A stretch of DNA of 64,000 bases. It comes from RUG13409 sp045616985 (GTDB lineage: Bacteria > Bacillota > Clostridia > Peptostreptococcales > Anaerovoracaceae). The stretch lies in assembly GCA_045616985.1 (NCBI GenBank), contig JAZLHU010000013.1, positions 16,337-80,336 on the forward strand. Direction: 5' to 3'. Positions 22,867-31,807 of the stretch are shown here, piece by piece. Under the pieces are notes generated by a model, which was not told where the DNA came from, ran no database searches, and saw only the letters and a list, made by a program, of their open reading frames with translations. Positions within the stretch are counted from its first letter, which is position 1. Every line of letters starts with the position of its first letter. The position numbers and the translations under genes are program-made.

Positions 22867-23439
22867 CTAAAATTTAAATATTATCCCCACAACAGCCGCA
22901 AAAGCTACAAAGACTATCGGGTGCAGCTTTTTGAGCTGTTTGATATTGATAAGAACAGCCAAAACAACAAAGAACAGCAGGTATTTTATATTAAACAGGT
23001 CTGCCGCTGCCCCGCTGACCTTATATGCATTCTCATTGAAAAGACAAATCCTGCAAAGCGAAATGAGTGCAGCAAGAATAAGTCCGGACGATGCCGGTCT
23101 TATGCCGTAGAACACATTCTCAACGATTTTGCTGTGTCTGAACTGCTGAAGGAATTTTGCGATAATCAGTATTATTACCACGCACGGAGTAACAAGGCCG
23201 AATGTTGCAATAAGGCTGCCCGGAATCCCTTTAATGCTGTATCCGACATAGGTTGCCATATTCACACCGATAGGTCCCGGCGTGGATTCTGAAATAGCGA
23301 TCATATCCGCAAGCTGACCTACGGTATACCAGCCGCTGGTTTCGGCAAGCCTTGTGAGGAAAGGAATAGTTGCCTGACCACCGCCGACAGCAAACAAACC
23401 GACCTTGAAGAATTCCCAGTAGAGCTGAAGAAAAATCAT
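22867..23439 (-). CDS. Chromate transporter (ChrA) family, short-chain partner 2
   Basis: 190 residues, five or six membrane helices. CHR-family motifs are FFKVGLFAVGGGQATIPFL, SESTPGPIGVNMATYVG and GIPGSLIATFGLVTPCVVI. Short-chain CHR proteins work in pairs as the two halves of a long ChrA. Start overlaps the 23436-23990 stop (ATGA). Despite the name, the physiological substrate in anaerobes is not established. Confidence 0.85.
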   Translation of the reverse strand: MIFLQLYWEFFKVGLFAVGGGQATIPFLTRLAETSGWYTVGQLADMIAISESTPGPIGVNMATYVGYSIKGIPGSLIATFGLVTPCVVIILIIAKFLQQFRHSKIVENVFYGIRPASSGLILAALISLCRICLFNENAYKVSGAAADLFNIKYLLFFVVLAVLINIKQLKKLHPIVFVAFAAVVGIIFKF

Positions 23440-23990
23440 TTCCGCACCTCCCCGTTTCTTGCTTCAAGGTTCTTTATTACTATACCGGCAAATGCAGCGA
23501 TTATTACAAAAATAATCGGCGACACACTCAAAAACAACGATGCGGCGGCAACGCAGATAAGTATTATTTTTGTCGGCCAATCTGCGGCAGATTTTTTTGC
23601 AAACTTAACGAATGCGTTTAACACCAAAACGCAAACTGCAACCCTGATGCCCGCAAAGGCACTCTGCACAAACGCCAAATCGGCAAAATTAGAAAGAACC
23701 GCAGCAATAACATCAATTATTACAAGACAGGGAAAAATCATTCCCAAAGTCGCAAAAATGCCGCCAACGATGCCTTTGTGCTTTTGTCCCACAAAGGTTG
23801 CAACATTGACAGCAATAATACCCGGTGTGCATTGACCTATGGCGAAGTAATCCAGAATCTCATCCTCTGTTACCCAATGCTTGTTTTCAACCAGCTCACG
23901 CTGAAGCATAGGCAGCATGGCAATTCCGCCGCCGAAGGTCATAACACCTATCTTTGCAAATGTAATAAACAGTTCAAAAAGAAATTTCAT
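23436..23990 (-). CDS. Chromate transporter (ChrA) family, short-chain partner 1
   Basis: 184 residues: FAKIGVMTFGGGIAMLPMLQREL, AIGQCTPGIIAVNVATFVGQKHKG and the C-terminal helices define the second CHR half. Start overlaps the TRAP permease stop by 4 bases (ATGA), so it is coupled to that transporter. Confidence 0.85.
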   Translation of the reverse strand: MKFLFELFITFAKIGVMTFGGGIAMLPMLQRELVENKHWVTEDEILDYFAIGQCTPGIIAVNVATFVGQKHKGIVGGIFATLGMIFPCLVIIDVIAAVLSNFADLAFVQSAFAGIRVAVCVLVLNAFVKFAKKSAADWPTKIILICVAAASLFLSVSPIIFVIIAAFAGIVIKNLEARNGEVRK

Positions 23991-25975
23991 TTACGCCTTC
24001 TTTTTGCTTTGGCAAATTTCTGGAAAAACACAACAATAAGCATCAAAACGACTCCGATAATATCGGTTGTTGCTCCCGGATACATCATCAGAAGTCCGCC
24101 GACCAACGCAACGATCCTGATAACAGGATTCATAGCTCTGAACAGATATCCGTTCATGCAGGCAGCAACGCCGAAGATCCCGAGAATTGAAGTAACGACA
24201 ATGATGATAACTTCAAGCGGTGTTGTGTCAATAAAGAGCATTGCCGGATTTAAGCAGAAAATATACGGAACAACAAAGGCTCCTATAGCAAGCTTTGTTG
24301 CATTGATTCCCGTTTTCATAGGATTCGATTTGGCAATAGCAGAGCCTGCGTATGCCGCCAGAGCAACCGGAGGTGTAATATCAGCTACAATACCGAAATA
24401 GAATACAAAGAAATGAGCCGCAACTTTCGGAACGCCCATTGTAATCAGAATCGGGGCGCACGTGGATGCCATAATGCAGTAGTTTGCCGTAGTAGGAACA
24501 CCCATGCCGAGTACTATGCAGCAAAGCATAGTAAGAAGCATAGCTACAAATACAGGCGGTACCAACGTAATGCCTGAGCTTACGTTTACTATTGCAGAGA
24601 TAAGCTTTGAAGCAAGACCCGTAGCGGTAATGCAGCCTGCAATAACGCCTGCCATGCAGCAGGCAACGGCAACGGTGATAGTACCCTTTCCGCCGGATTC
24701 AAGTGCTTCAAGGACCTTCCATACAGACATATCATTCTGTTTCCCGGAAGCCTTGTCGACAAAATAATCAATAACACCAACCGCAACAGCAGCACCGATG
24801 GAAACGGTTGCCGCAAACTGCATTGTTCTTGCTCCCGATACCACAAGCCATACCAAAAGAACAAGAGGTATCAAAAGATATATCTTCTTAAGCAAAGGAA
24901 CGATCTTTGGAAGCCTGCTTGCTTCAATACCCTTTAAGCTCTTTTTCTTTGCTTCAAGATGAACCGCAATAAATATACCCGTGAAATATAAAACTGCAGG
25001 AAGTATCGCCTTAAGTGCAACCTCTGCATACGTAATATTCATGTATTCTGCCATCAGAAATGCGGCGGCGCCCATAATAGGCGGCATAATCTGACCGCCG
25101 GTTGAGGCTGCAGCCTCAACAGCTCCCGCAAACTCAGGCTCGTATCCGGTTTCCTTCATCATAGGAATCGTAACAGATCCTGTGGTCACTGTATTTCCTA
25201 CGGATGAACCGGAAACCATTCCGCAAAGAGCAGAAGAAATAACGGCGACCTTAGCAGGTCCGCCTGCGAATCTTCCAACCAAAGCATTCGCTAAGGTAAT
25301 AAAGAATTGTGCAATTCCCGTTCTTTCAAGGAAAGCTCCGAAAATAATAAATACTGCTATGTATCTTGCACACACCTGGATCGGAGTTGTAAGAACACCG
25401 TTTGTTGAGTAGAACAAGGTGTACATTACTCTCTTAAGTGTTGTTCCGCTTGCAAATGTATAAATAATTATTGCTCCGGAAACGCACAGGATCGGAAGTC
25501 CGACACAGCGCCTGCAAAGCTCAAACAAACACAGCATTCCTGCAATGGCAACAACAATATATTCCGTTGTCATCTTAGAAGCAGAAGACAGTATCCATGC
25601 AAGCTCGTCGTAATTAAAGTAGTAATAGAAAAATGCCCCTGCCCCAAACAGCATAAGCAAAACATCGTAAATCGGAACAAAGTTCGGTTTCACATGCTTT
25701 TTGCTTGCAGGGTAAGTAAGATACCCCATTATCATAATCAAGCCGATGAACATCGTAAGTCTCTTTTCAAGAGCTTCTGTGTTGAACAGCGTTGACCACA
25801 TGATATAAACGGAGAACAAAACCATAACGACACGAACTGCAAGTGCCGGTTTTCCACTCCAGATACGGGTGTTGGACTCCTTGTCGTATTTGCGCATTAT
25901 ATTCTCGACATCATCGCCGGCGAAACCATCGCCGGCGGTGTTGTTTGCAATCTCCTTTGGTTTTTCAGTAAACAT
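23987..25975 (-). CDS. TRAP transporter permease, fused small and large subunits (TAXI type)
   Basis: 662 residues with about 16-18 helices. The N-terminal quarter corresponds to the small (DctQ-like) subunit and the rest to the large DctM subunit, with characteristic GGQIMPPIMGAAAFLMAEY, GMGVPTTANYCIMASTCAPIL and FGIVADITPPVALAAYAGSAIAKSNPMKTG. Uses an ion gradient to import a carboxylate or related solute delivered by the TAXI binding protein encoded just upstream (8-base gap). Substrate unknown. Confidence 0.93.
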   Translation of the reverse strand: MFTEKPKEIANNTAGDGFAGDDVENIMRKYDKESNTRIWSGKPALAVRVVMVLFSVYIMWSTLFNTEALEKRLTMFIGLIMIMGYLTYPASKKHVKPNFVPIYDVLLMLFGAGAFFYYYFNYDELAWILSSASKMTTEYIVVAIAGMLCLFELCRRCVGLPILCVSGAIIIYTFASGTTLKRVMYTLFYSTNGVLTTPIQVCARYIAVFIIFGAFLERTGIAQFFITLANALVGRFAGGPAKVAVISSALCGMVSGSSVGNTVTTGSVTIPMMKETGYEPEFAGAVEAAASTGGQIMPPIMGAAAFLMAEYMNITYAEVALKAILPAVLYFTGIFIAVHLEAKKKSLKGIEASRLPKIVPLLKKIYLLIPLVLLVWLVVSGARTMQFAATVSIGAAVAVGVIDYFVDKASGKQNDMSVWKVLEALESGGKGTITVAVACCMAGVIAGCITATGLASKLISAIVNVSSGITLVPPVFVAMLLTMLCCIVLGMGVPTTANYCIMASTCAPILITMGVPKVAAHFFVFYFGIVADITPPVALAAYAGSAIAKSNPMKTGINATKLAIGAFVVPYIFCLNPAMLFIDTTPLEVIIIVVTSILGIFGVAACMNGYLFRAMNPVIRIVALVGGLLMMYPGATTDIIGVVLMLIVVFFQKFAKAKRRRK

Positions 25976-25983
25976 TTTTCACC

Positions 25984-26937
25984 CTATTTTGTTTTTACTG
26001 TAATACCGTTCTCGGAGTAGAACTTTGCTGCTCCCTTGTGGAACGGAACTGCGGTAACGGATGAAGCAAACCCTGTATCAAGATCCTCTGCTTTTGCATG
26101 CTGGATCTCAGCCTTGCCGTCAAAAATCGTTTTTGTAAGTGTATAAACTACATCATCAGAAACATCGTCTCTTACAAGGACCATAGCTGCAACTGCAACT
26201 GTCTCAGCGTCGGAATCAAGTCCGTATGCATCCTTTGAAATTGTGTTTTTGCTGTAGTATGGATTGGAAGCAATAAGCTTATCTGCATGTGCCGCATCAA
26301 TGCTTACAAGGTAAGCCTGCTTTGATGTTGAAAGCTCTGTGATGGAGTTTGTAGGCGCCCCTGCGACTACGAATGCTGCATCGATCTTGTTATCCTTAAG
26401 CTCTTCTGTGGAGCTTGCAAAGTCAAGATACTTCGGATTGATATCATCCATTGTAAGGTCGTAAGCAGAAAGACAGTCAACTGCATTGAAGTATGTTCCT
26501 GAGCCCTGTGCACCAACGGATACCGTCTTACCCTTAAGGTCTGCAACTGTCTTTATATCCGGGTCGCATGTAACTATCTGCACCTGCTCCATATATAAAG
26601 CTGCAACGGCTGAGAAAGAATCCACCTTCTTGTCGAAAAGATTTGTTCCGTCGTAAGCGTAGCTCATAACGTCTGACTGGCAGAATGCAAGCTGAATATC
26701 TCCGGCATCAAGATCCTCAACGTTTGTCTTGGAGCCGTTGCCGGTAATAGCCGTAACAGAAACATCTGTTTTATTGGAAACGTATTCAGCAAGAACTGTT
26801 CCGTATGCATAATACGTTCCTGCAGAACCTCCTGTAGCGAACGTAAGCTTTACAGGTGCCTTTGATGTCTCGCCGCCGCAGGCTGCAAGGCATACTACCA
26901 TTGCTGCTGTAAGAATAATTGCCGAAAGCTTTTTCAT
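25984..26937 (-). CDS. TAXI-family TRAP transporter solute-binding lipoprotein
   Basis: 317 residues with a lipoprotein signal peptide ending in CLAACGGETS (lipobox Cys). The mature part begins KLTFATGGSAGTYYAYGTVLAEYVS, typical of TAXI proteins. GTYFNAVDCLSAYDL and later segments fit. RBS AAGGAGGT lies in the loop of a small hairpin. First gene of TAXI-TRAP-ChrA-ChrA. Confidence 0.93.
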   Translation of the reverse strand: MKKLSAIILTAAMVVCLAACGGETSKAPVKLTFATGGSAGTYYAYGTVLAEYVSNKTDVSVTAITGNGSKTNVEDLDAGDIQLAFCQSDVMSYAYDGTNLFDKKVDSFSAVAALYMEQVQIVTCDPDIKTVADLKGKTVSVGAQGSGTYFNAVDCLSAYDLTMDDINPKYLDFASSTEELKDNKIDAAFVVAGAPTNSITELSTSKQAYLVSIDAAHADKLIASNPYYSKNTISKDAYGLDSDAETVAVAAMVLVRDDVSDDVVYTLTKTIFDGKAEIQHAKAEDLDTGFASSVTAVPFHKGAAKFYSENGITVKTK

Positions 26938-27057
26938 ATTTGATACCTCCTTGGTATTATCAACAAATATTATGCTTTCATTATACGGATTTTTTTAAAC
27001 GGCGCAAGAGCAAAAAGCTTGGAATTTCAATATAATACAAACTTGCACTCATAATAC

Positions 27058-27086
27058 TTGTATACAATAATCAATATTGTATACAA
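27058..27086. promoter_or_regulatory. Tandem TTGTATACAA palindromes
   Basis: Exact 10-bp palindromes at 27058-27067 and 27077-27086, centres 19 bp apart, between the divergent TAXI-TRAP operon and comEC. The sequence fits the TNGTNNNACNA dyad bound by many FadR-type GntR regulators. No such regulator is in the window. Confidence 0.6.
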
Positions 27087-27094
27087 TATATTTG

Positions 27095-27123
27095 TTGACA
27101 ATAATTTCCATCAATGTTATTTT
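27095..27123 (+). promoter_or_regulatory. Promoter of comEC operon
   Basis: TTGACA (27095-27100), 17 bases, TATTTT (27118-27123), 24 bases before comEC. The palindromes lie directly upstream of the -35 box. Confidence 0.55.
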
Positions 27124-27147
27124 AATTAAGCAGCGGGCAGACATATC

Positions 27148-29217
27148 ATGCGAAGACCTATTCTGCTCATTTTATACATTCAAATAACTCTTATTTTGGT
27201 GCTTTACTATTTAAACCCTTTTGGTTTAGGTTCCATCCTCGACCGCGAAAGCACCCTTCTTTCCCGTGCAGACACCATCACTTCCTTTTCCGGCATCGTC
27301 ACAAAAGTGCAGATCAAAGAATACTATTCTGCAATCACCGTTGATACCGGATCCGAAGCCTGTCTTGTTCGCATCAAAAATATCACCGACGAGCAAAAGG
27401 TGTATGATCTTGCAGGCCGCAGAATTACGGTGCAAGGCAGGGTATCCGTTCCGGACGGAAGAAGAAACCTCGGCTGCTTTGATTACAGGCTGTATTTAAA
27501 AGGGCAAGGCATATATACCATAATCGAAACATCCAAATACAGAATAACAGGCGGAGCCGTGCAAAGACCACTTCTGCATTTTCTGTCAGTAAAGAAGGCT
27601 TCCTTCTATCAAAAAATCAGACCGATCGCGGGCGAAGAAGCCTTTTCGGTATTAAGCGGCATACTCTTTGGCGATAAAGCCTATATGGATGACGAGCTGT
27701 ACGATCAGTTTCAAACCAACGGCATTGCCCACATTCTTGCGGTATCGGGTCTCCATGTAAGCCTTCTTTATTCGGGTCTTGAAAAACTCCTTCAAAAACG
27801 CAAAGGCATGCTCATAAGTCTTTTAAGCGTATTTCTTATTTATTGCTACTGCGCCCTTTCGGGCTTTTGCACCTCGGTGATAAGAGCCTCTGTTATGACT
27901 GTGCTTAAAATTTTCTCCGTAAGACTCAACCGCCGCTACGACAGCGTATGTGCAACTACTTTTGTTGCCATACTTCTCCTGCTTTTCAGACCTTACCTTC
28001 TTTTTGACAGCGGCTTTCAATTATCCTTTGCTGCGGCATATTCCATGGGAGTTGCCCTTCCGTACATTCAGGGAAAGTTTCTTAAGCTGTCCGACAAACT
28101 AAGGTCAGAGCGTTTTTACAGGCTCGGAAGCTCTTCCCTTGTTATACCTGCTGCGCAGATCGGAATGATGCCTTTAATTGCCTTTCATTTTTTGAATTTT
28201 TCACCAATAAGTATTTTTATTAACCCTCCTGCCATATATCTTGCAGGCCTTATACTGCCCCTGGGCCTTGCCGTATTCCTTTTATCCTTTTTCTTTTCAG
28301 GGGTCATTCTTGCTGCCGCAGGCGGTCCGGTCATGCTTTTCTTAAAAGCTCTTACCGCCCTTTCGTCTCTTGCCGCAAGGCTGAAATTTTCGTATTCCGT
28401 TCCTGCTCCTCCCGTGCATGTGATTATCCTTTACTACATAATCTTTTTCTATTTCTTTTCGGAAACAAGGATCATATTAAACAGAAGAAACAAACAGAAA
28501 ACCCTTTGCCTTATAGCATCGATGCTCGCATGCTTTGCCCTTGTGATTCCAAAGGGATATGATCTGCCGCCGCTGTACTTTGCGGATGTCGGACAGGGCG
28601 ATTGCACTCTGATAAGTCAAAGCGGCCTGCACATTCTTATAGACGGCGGAGGAAGCTACTATAAAAACATCGGGAAGGACACCCTAAAACCATTTCTTCT
28701 TAAAAACGGTATAACAAAAATCGACCTTGCCATAGTAAGCCACAAGGACCAGGACCATTCAAAAGGAGTTTACGAGCTTTCCGAATGCTTTAAGATAGAA
28801 AAGATTCTCGACCAAAACAGAGATAACGCCACCTGCACAATATGCAGCCTCAATATAGAGGGATTAAACTGCCTTTTTATGGCTGATGCAGATAAAAAAA
28901 GAGAAGCCGAGCTTCTGAGGGCTTATCCATACCTCAGCTGCGACGTATTAAAGCTTGGCCACCACGGAAGCGGCACATCAAGCTCGGAAGGGTTCCTGAC
29001 ATCAGCAGACCCTTCCTTTGCCCTCATTTCCTGCGGACTTAACAATTCCTACGGACATCCTGCGCCTTCTGTTTTGCAGTTGCTGGACAAATTGGGTATA
29101 ATATACGCAAGAACCGACCTTTACGGAGGCATCGGTCTTAAAGAAGTAAACTCAAAGGAAGCTGTTTTTTTTAACGCAGCAAAGGACAGGCAGTGGCATA
29201 TTCCTCTAAACAGGTAA
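27148..29217 (+). CDS. comEC: ComEC/Rec2 DNA uptake channel protein
   Basis: 689 residues. Domains in order: N-terminal helices and an OB-like DUF4131 region (SGIVTKVQIKEYYSAITVD), the Competence domain with many helices (HILAVSGLHVSLLYSGL is its signature), and a C-terminal metallo-beta-lactamase domain (FADVGQGDCTLI, LIDGGGS, VSHKDQDHSKG, LKLGHHGSGTSSSE). Forms the inner-membrane channel for single-stranded DNA in transformation; the MBL part may degrade the other strand. Complete. The ribosome binding site is weak. No other com genes are in the window, though the Tad pilus locus is about 21 kb away. Confidence 0.95.
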   Translation: MRRPILLILYIQITLILVLYYLNPFGLGSILDRESTLLSRADTITSFSGIVTKVQIKEYYSAITVDTGSEACLVRIKNITDEQKVYDLAGRRITVQGRVSVPDGRRNLGCFDYRLYLKGQGIYTIIETSKYRITGGAVQRPLLHFLSVKKASFYQKIRPIAGEEAFSVLSGILFGDKAYMDDELYDQFQTNGIAHILAVSGLHVSLLYSGLEKLLQKRKGMLISLLSVFLIYCYCALSGFCTSVIRASVMTVLKIFSVRLNRRYDSVCATTFVAILLLLFRPYLLFDSGFQLSFAAAYSMGVALPYIQGKFLKLSDKLRSERFYRLGSSSLVIPAAQIGMMPLIAFHFLNFSPISIFINPPAIYLAGLILPLGLAVFLLSFFFSGVILAAAGGPVMLFLKALTALSSLAARLKFSYSVPAPPVHVIILYYIIFFYFFSETRIILNRRNKQKTLCLIASMLACFALVIPKGYDLPPLYFADVGQGDCTLISQSGLHILIDGGGSYYKNIGKDTLKPFLLKNGITKIDLAIVSHKDQDHSKGVYELSECFKIEKILDQNRDNATCTICSLNIEGLNCLFMADADKKREAELLRAYPYLSCDVLKLGHHGSGTSSSEGFLTSADPSFALISCGLNNSYGHPAPSVLQLLDKLGIIYARTDLYGGIGLKEVNSKEAVFFNAAKDRQWHIPLNR

Positions 29218-30242
29218 ATACGGAGCATCCGTCAAAGACCATCGTAAAGATGGTTACATCGGCAAAGCAGACAGGCATATGGCCAAGGGTACTTCTTCTT
29301 TGCGGAAGGGAAGACTTTTTGATTGACTGGTCTAAAGGATACCTTAAGAGCAGCATAGTAAATCCCGCAGCCGAAGCCTTGGACTATACGGCATTTTCCG
29401 AAGATAAGAATGAATACGAAATAATCGCCGCCTGCGAAACCGTTCCGCTTATGTCGGAAAGAAAGCTTGTTGTAGTCGATGACCCGGACGAAAGTGCCGG
29501 GCCTCTTACGGAATATCTTTCTTCTGTTCCCGACACGACAATACTTTTATTATGCATGTCTAAGGTTAACAAGACCAAATCCCTGTACAAGGCGGCAGCA
29601 AAGCACGGGATCATATACGATTTTACGCCGCTTGATGATGCCACACTATCCGGATGGATGGCAAAAAGATTAAAGGCACATGGAAAAAGCGCAAGCCCTG
29701 CCGACATGCTTTCCTTTGCCCATTCCTGCGGATATGCAGACCCGGACAGAAGCTACAGCCTGTTTAATCTTGAAAACGATTTAAAAAAGGTATTTTCCTC
29801 CTGCGAAAAAAGCGTATTGACACTTGACGACTTTATGGAGAGCTCGTCGGCGCAGGCGGAAATAAATGCTTTTAAGATACTGGACTGCGCCTTTTCCTAC
29901 AGAAAAGGAGAAGCTCTTACCATTCTCCATAACAGCATAGATATTCAGACCCCGTCAAAAGAGATGGGGGTTGTATTAAGCTTTTTGGGGCTTCTTTGCT
30001 CGCAGCTTGAAATCATGCTTGAAGGGAAAGAACGCGAAGAAGACAGCCAGGGCTATTACGATATTATAAAAGCCATGAAGGTCAACGAATATCGCTACAA
30101 AAAGGCCATGGGTGCATGCAAAGGAAAAACATCAAAAGAACTCAAAAGGGATTTGGACCGTGCTTTTCAGATTGAAAAAGATCTTAAATCAGGAAATATG
30201 AACGGCTATCTGGCTTTGGAGCTTTTTATTTCGAATCTGTAA
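29193..30242 (+). CDS. holA: DNA polymerase III delta subunit
   Basis: 349 residues; clamp-loader delta. VLLLCGREDFLIDWSKGYL near the N-terminus and the fold pattern (SSVPDTTILLLCMSKVNKTKSLYKAA; C-terminal KAMKVNEYRYKKAM) are typical of HolA in Firmicutes. Start GTG at 29193 with AAAGGA 5-7 bases upstream, inside the comEC end (25-base overlap). comEC-holA is a common order. Confidence 0.9.
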   Translation: MAYSSKQVNTEHPSKTIVKMVTSAKQTGIWPRVLLLCGREDFLIDWSKGYLKSSIVNPAAEALDYTAFSEDKNEYEIIAACETVPLMSERKLVVVDDPDESAGPLTEYLSSVPDTTILLLCMSKVNKTKSLYKAAAKHGIIYDFTPLDDATLSGWMAKRLKAHGKSASPADMLSFAHSCGYADPDRSYSLFNLENDLKKVFSSCEKSVLTLDDFMESSSAQAEINAFKILDCAFSYRKGEALTILHNSIDIQTPSKEMGVVLSFLGLLCSQLEIMLEGKEREEDSQGYYDIIKAMKVNEYRYKKAMGACKGKTSKELKRDLDRAFQIEKDLKSGNMNGYLALELFISNL

Positions 30243-31258
30243 TGAACTTAAAAGAACTCACAAGAGAAGAGCGAAAGAATTTGCTTTTATCCCTCGGCGA
30301 AAAGCCTTTTCGGGAAAAGCAGATTTTCGAATGGATATGCAAAGGTGCCGAAAGCCTTGATGAAATGACCAATCTTTCAAAGGATCTGAGAGAAAAGCTT
30401 TCCAAAGAATGTACTTTTGAGTCTTTGAAAGCTGAACTGGTTCAAAAATCAAAGGACGGCACACAGAAATTTCTCTTTAAAGCTCCGGACGGAGAATTTC
30501 TTGAATCCGTATTCATGCAGTACGAATACGGAAATTCCATATGCGTTTCCACCCAGATCGGATGCAATATGGGCTGCGTATTCTGCGCATCGGGAATAGG
30601 AGGAAAGGTTCGGAATCTTAAGGCATTTGAAATGCTTGATGAATTTATTATGGTCCGGAAATATACAGCTCAAAGCCTCAACCATATAGTTCTTATGGGT
30701 ATGGGCGAACCGTTTGATAACTATGATGAAGTAAAAAAATTCATCACCCTTCTTCATGATAAAGACGGAATAAACTTAAGCTTAAGAAATATTACCGTTT
30801 CAAGCTGCGGAGTAATTCCGGGTATCAAAAGGTACGCAGAGGATTTTCCTCAGGCAAACCTTGCCATCTCTCTTCACCGCGCAAATCAGAAAGGAAGAGA
30901 GGCGCTTATGCCGATTTCAAGGAAATATCCTCTGAAAGAGCTTATTCCCGCAGTAAAAGAGTATTCTGAAAAGACGAAGAACAGGGTAAGCTTTGAATAT
31001 GCCCTTATAAAAGGGGAAAACGACGGCGACGAGGATGCCGTGGCACTGTCGAAGCTTTTGTCCGGCATGATGAGCCATATAAACCTTATTCCCTTAAATC
31101 CGGTGACGGAAAATGATTTTAAGGGCTGCAGCAAAAAGGAAGCCGAAGAATTTGCAAAAAAGCTTGACAGTCTCGGAATTTGCGCAACCGTACGCCGTAC
31201 ACTCGGCACCGATATAGATGCGGCATGCGGACAGCTTCGCAAAAACCGCACTTGTTAA
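30242..31258 (+). CDS. rlmN: 23S rRNA (adenine2503-C2)-methyltransferase
   Basis: 338-residue radical SAM enzyme that also methylates tRNA. The cluster motif C108-N-M-G-C112-V-F-C115, the catalytic Cys near the C-terminus (ATVRRTLGTDIDAACGQL), MGMGEPFDNYDEV and LAISLHRANQ are diagnostic. Start overlaps the holA stop (TAATG). Confidence 0.97.
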   Translation: MNLKELTREERKNLLLSLGEKPFREKQIFEWICKGAESLDEMTNLSKDLREKLSKECTFESLKAELVQKSKDGTQKFLFKAPDGEFLESVFMQYEYGNSICVSTQIGCNMGCVFCASGIGGKVRNLKAFEMLDEFIMVRKYTAQSLNHIVLMGMGEPFDNYDEVKKFITLLHDKDGINLSLRNITVSSCGVIPGIKRYAEDFPQANLAISLHRANQKGREALMPISRKYPLKELIPAVKEYSEKTKNRVSFEYALIKGENDGDEDAVALSKLLSGMMSHINLIPLNPVTENDFKGCSKKEAEEFAKKLDSLGICATVRRTLGTDIDAACGQLRKNRTC

Positions 31259-31327
31259 TTGAAGGCAATAAAGCTATAATGTATGTGACAGCATTATCTG
31301 ATTTTATTTATACGGAGGTACACAGCT

Positions 31328-31753
31328 ATGGTCAAGTTACTCATCGGACATAAGGGAAGCGGAAAAACCAAGCAAATGGTGGAAATGGCTAACCAGAGTC
31401 TGGACGCAGTAAACGGAAGCGTAGTATTTATAAACAAGAATCAAAGACTTATGTACGATCTTAAGTACAGGATCCGTGTTGTATGCATGGAAGACTTTGA
31501 GCAGATCACAAATGTTGATGAATACATCGGATTCCTCTACGGAATCGTAAGTCAGGATAACGATATCGAAATCATCTTCCTTGACAGCATCTTAAAGCAT
31601 GCAGATATCAAGGTCGAAAATCTTGAAGATTTCCTTGCAAGGCTTGATCTTATTTCCAAGACATACGGAATGGATTTTGTAGTTTCTCTCTCCGCCGACA
31701 GAGAAGAAATGGGCTCTTATCTTGATAAATACGAAGTTTTAAACGACAAGTAA
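31328..31753 (+). CDS. Small P-loop protein of unknown function
   Basis: 141 residues with a perfect Walker A (GHKGSGKT, 7-14) and a possible Walker B (IEIIFLDSIL). Small stand-alone P-loop proteins like this are sometimes labelled PilT or twitching-motility proteins in Firmicutes, but the length and sequence do not support a secretion ATPase. Last gene behind comEC-holA-rlmN (69-base gap with TACGGAGG before the ATG), closed by a strong terminator. Confidence 0.75.
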   Translation: MVKLLIGHKGSGKTKQMVEMANQSLDAVNGSVVFINKNQRLMYDLKYRIRVVCMEDFEQITNVDEYIGFLYGIVSQDNDIEIIFLDSILKHADIKVENLEDFLARLDLISKTYGMDFVVSLSADREEMGSYLDKYEVLNDK

Positions 31754-31758
31754 TAGAT

Positions 31759-31789
31759 GAAAAAACACCGGCACAGCCGGTGTTTTTTT
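31759..31789. terminator. Bidirectional terminator between the P-loop gene and apbE
   Basis: ACACCGGC-ACA-GCCGGTGT with A and T tracts on either side, between convergent genes. Confidence 0.9.
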
Positions 31790-31807
31790 CGTACAGAATA
31801 TCAATGT

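Noticed and set aside
31328..31753. PilT twitching-motility ATPase
   Set aside because: Only a P-loop is shared; 141 residues is far too short and no PilT motifs are present.
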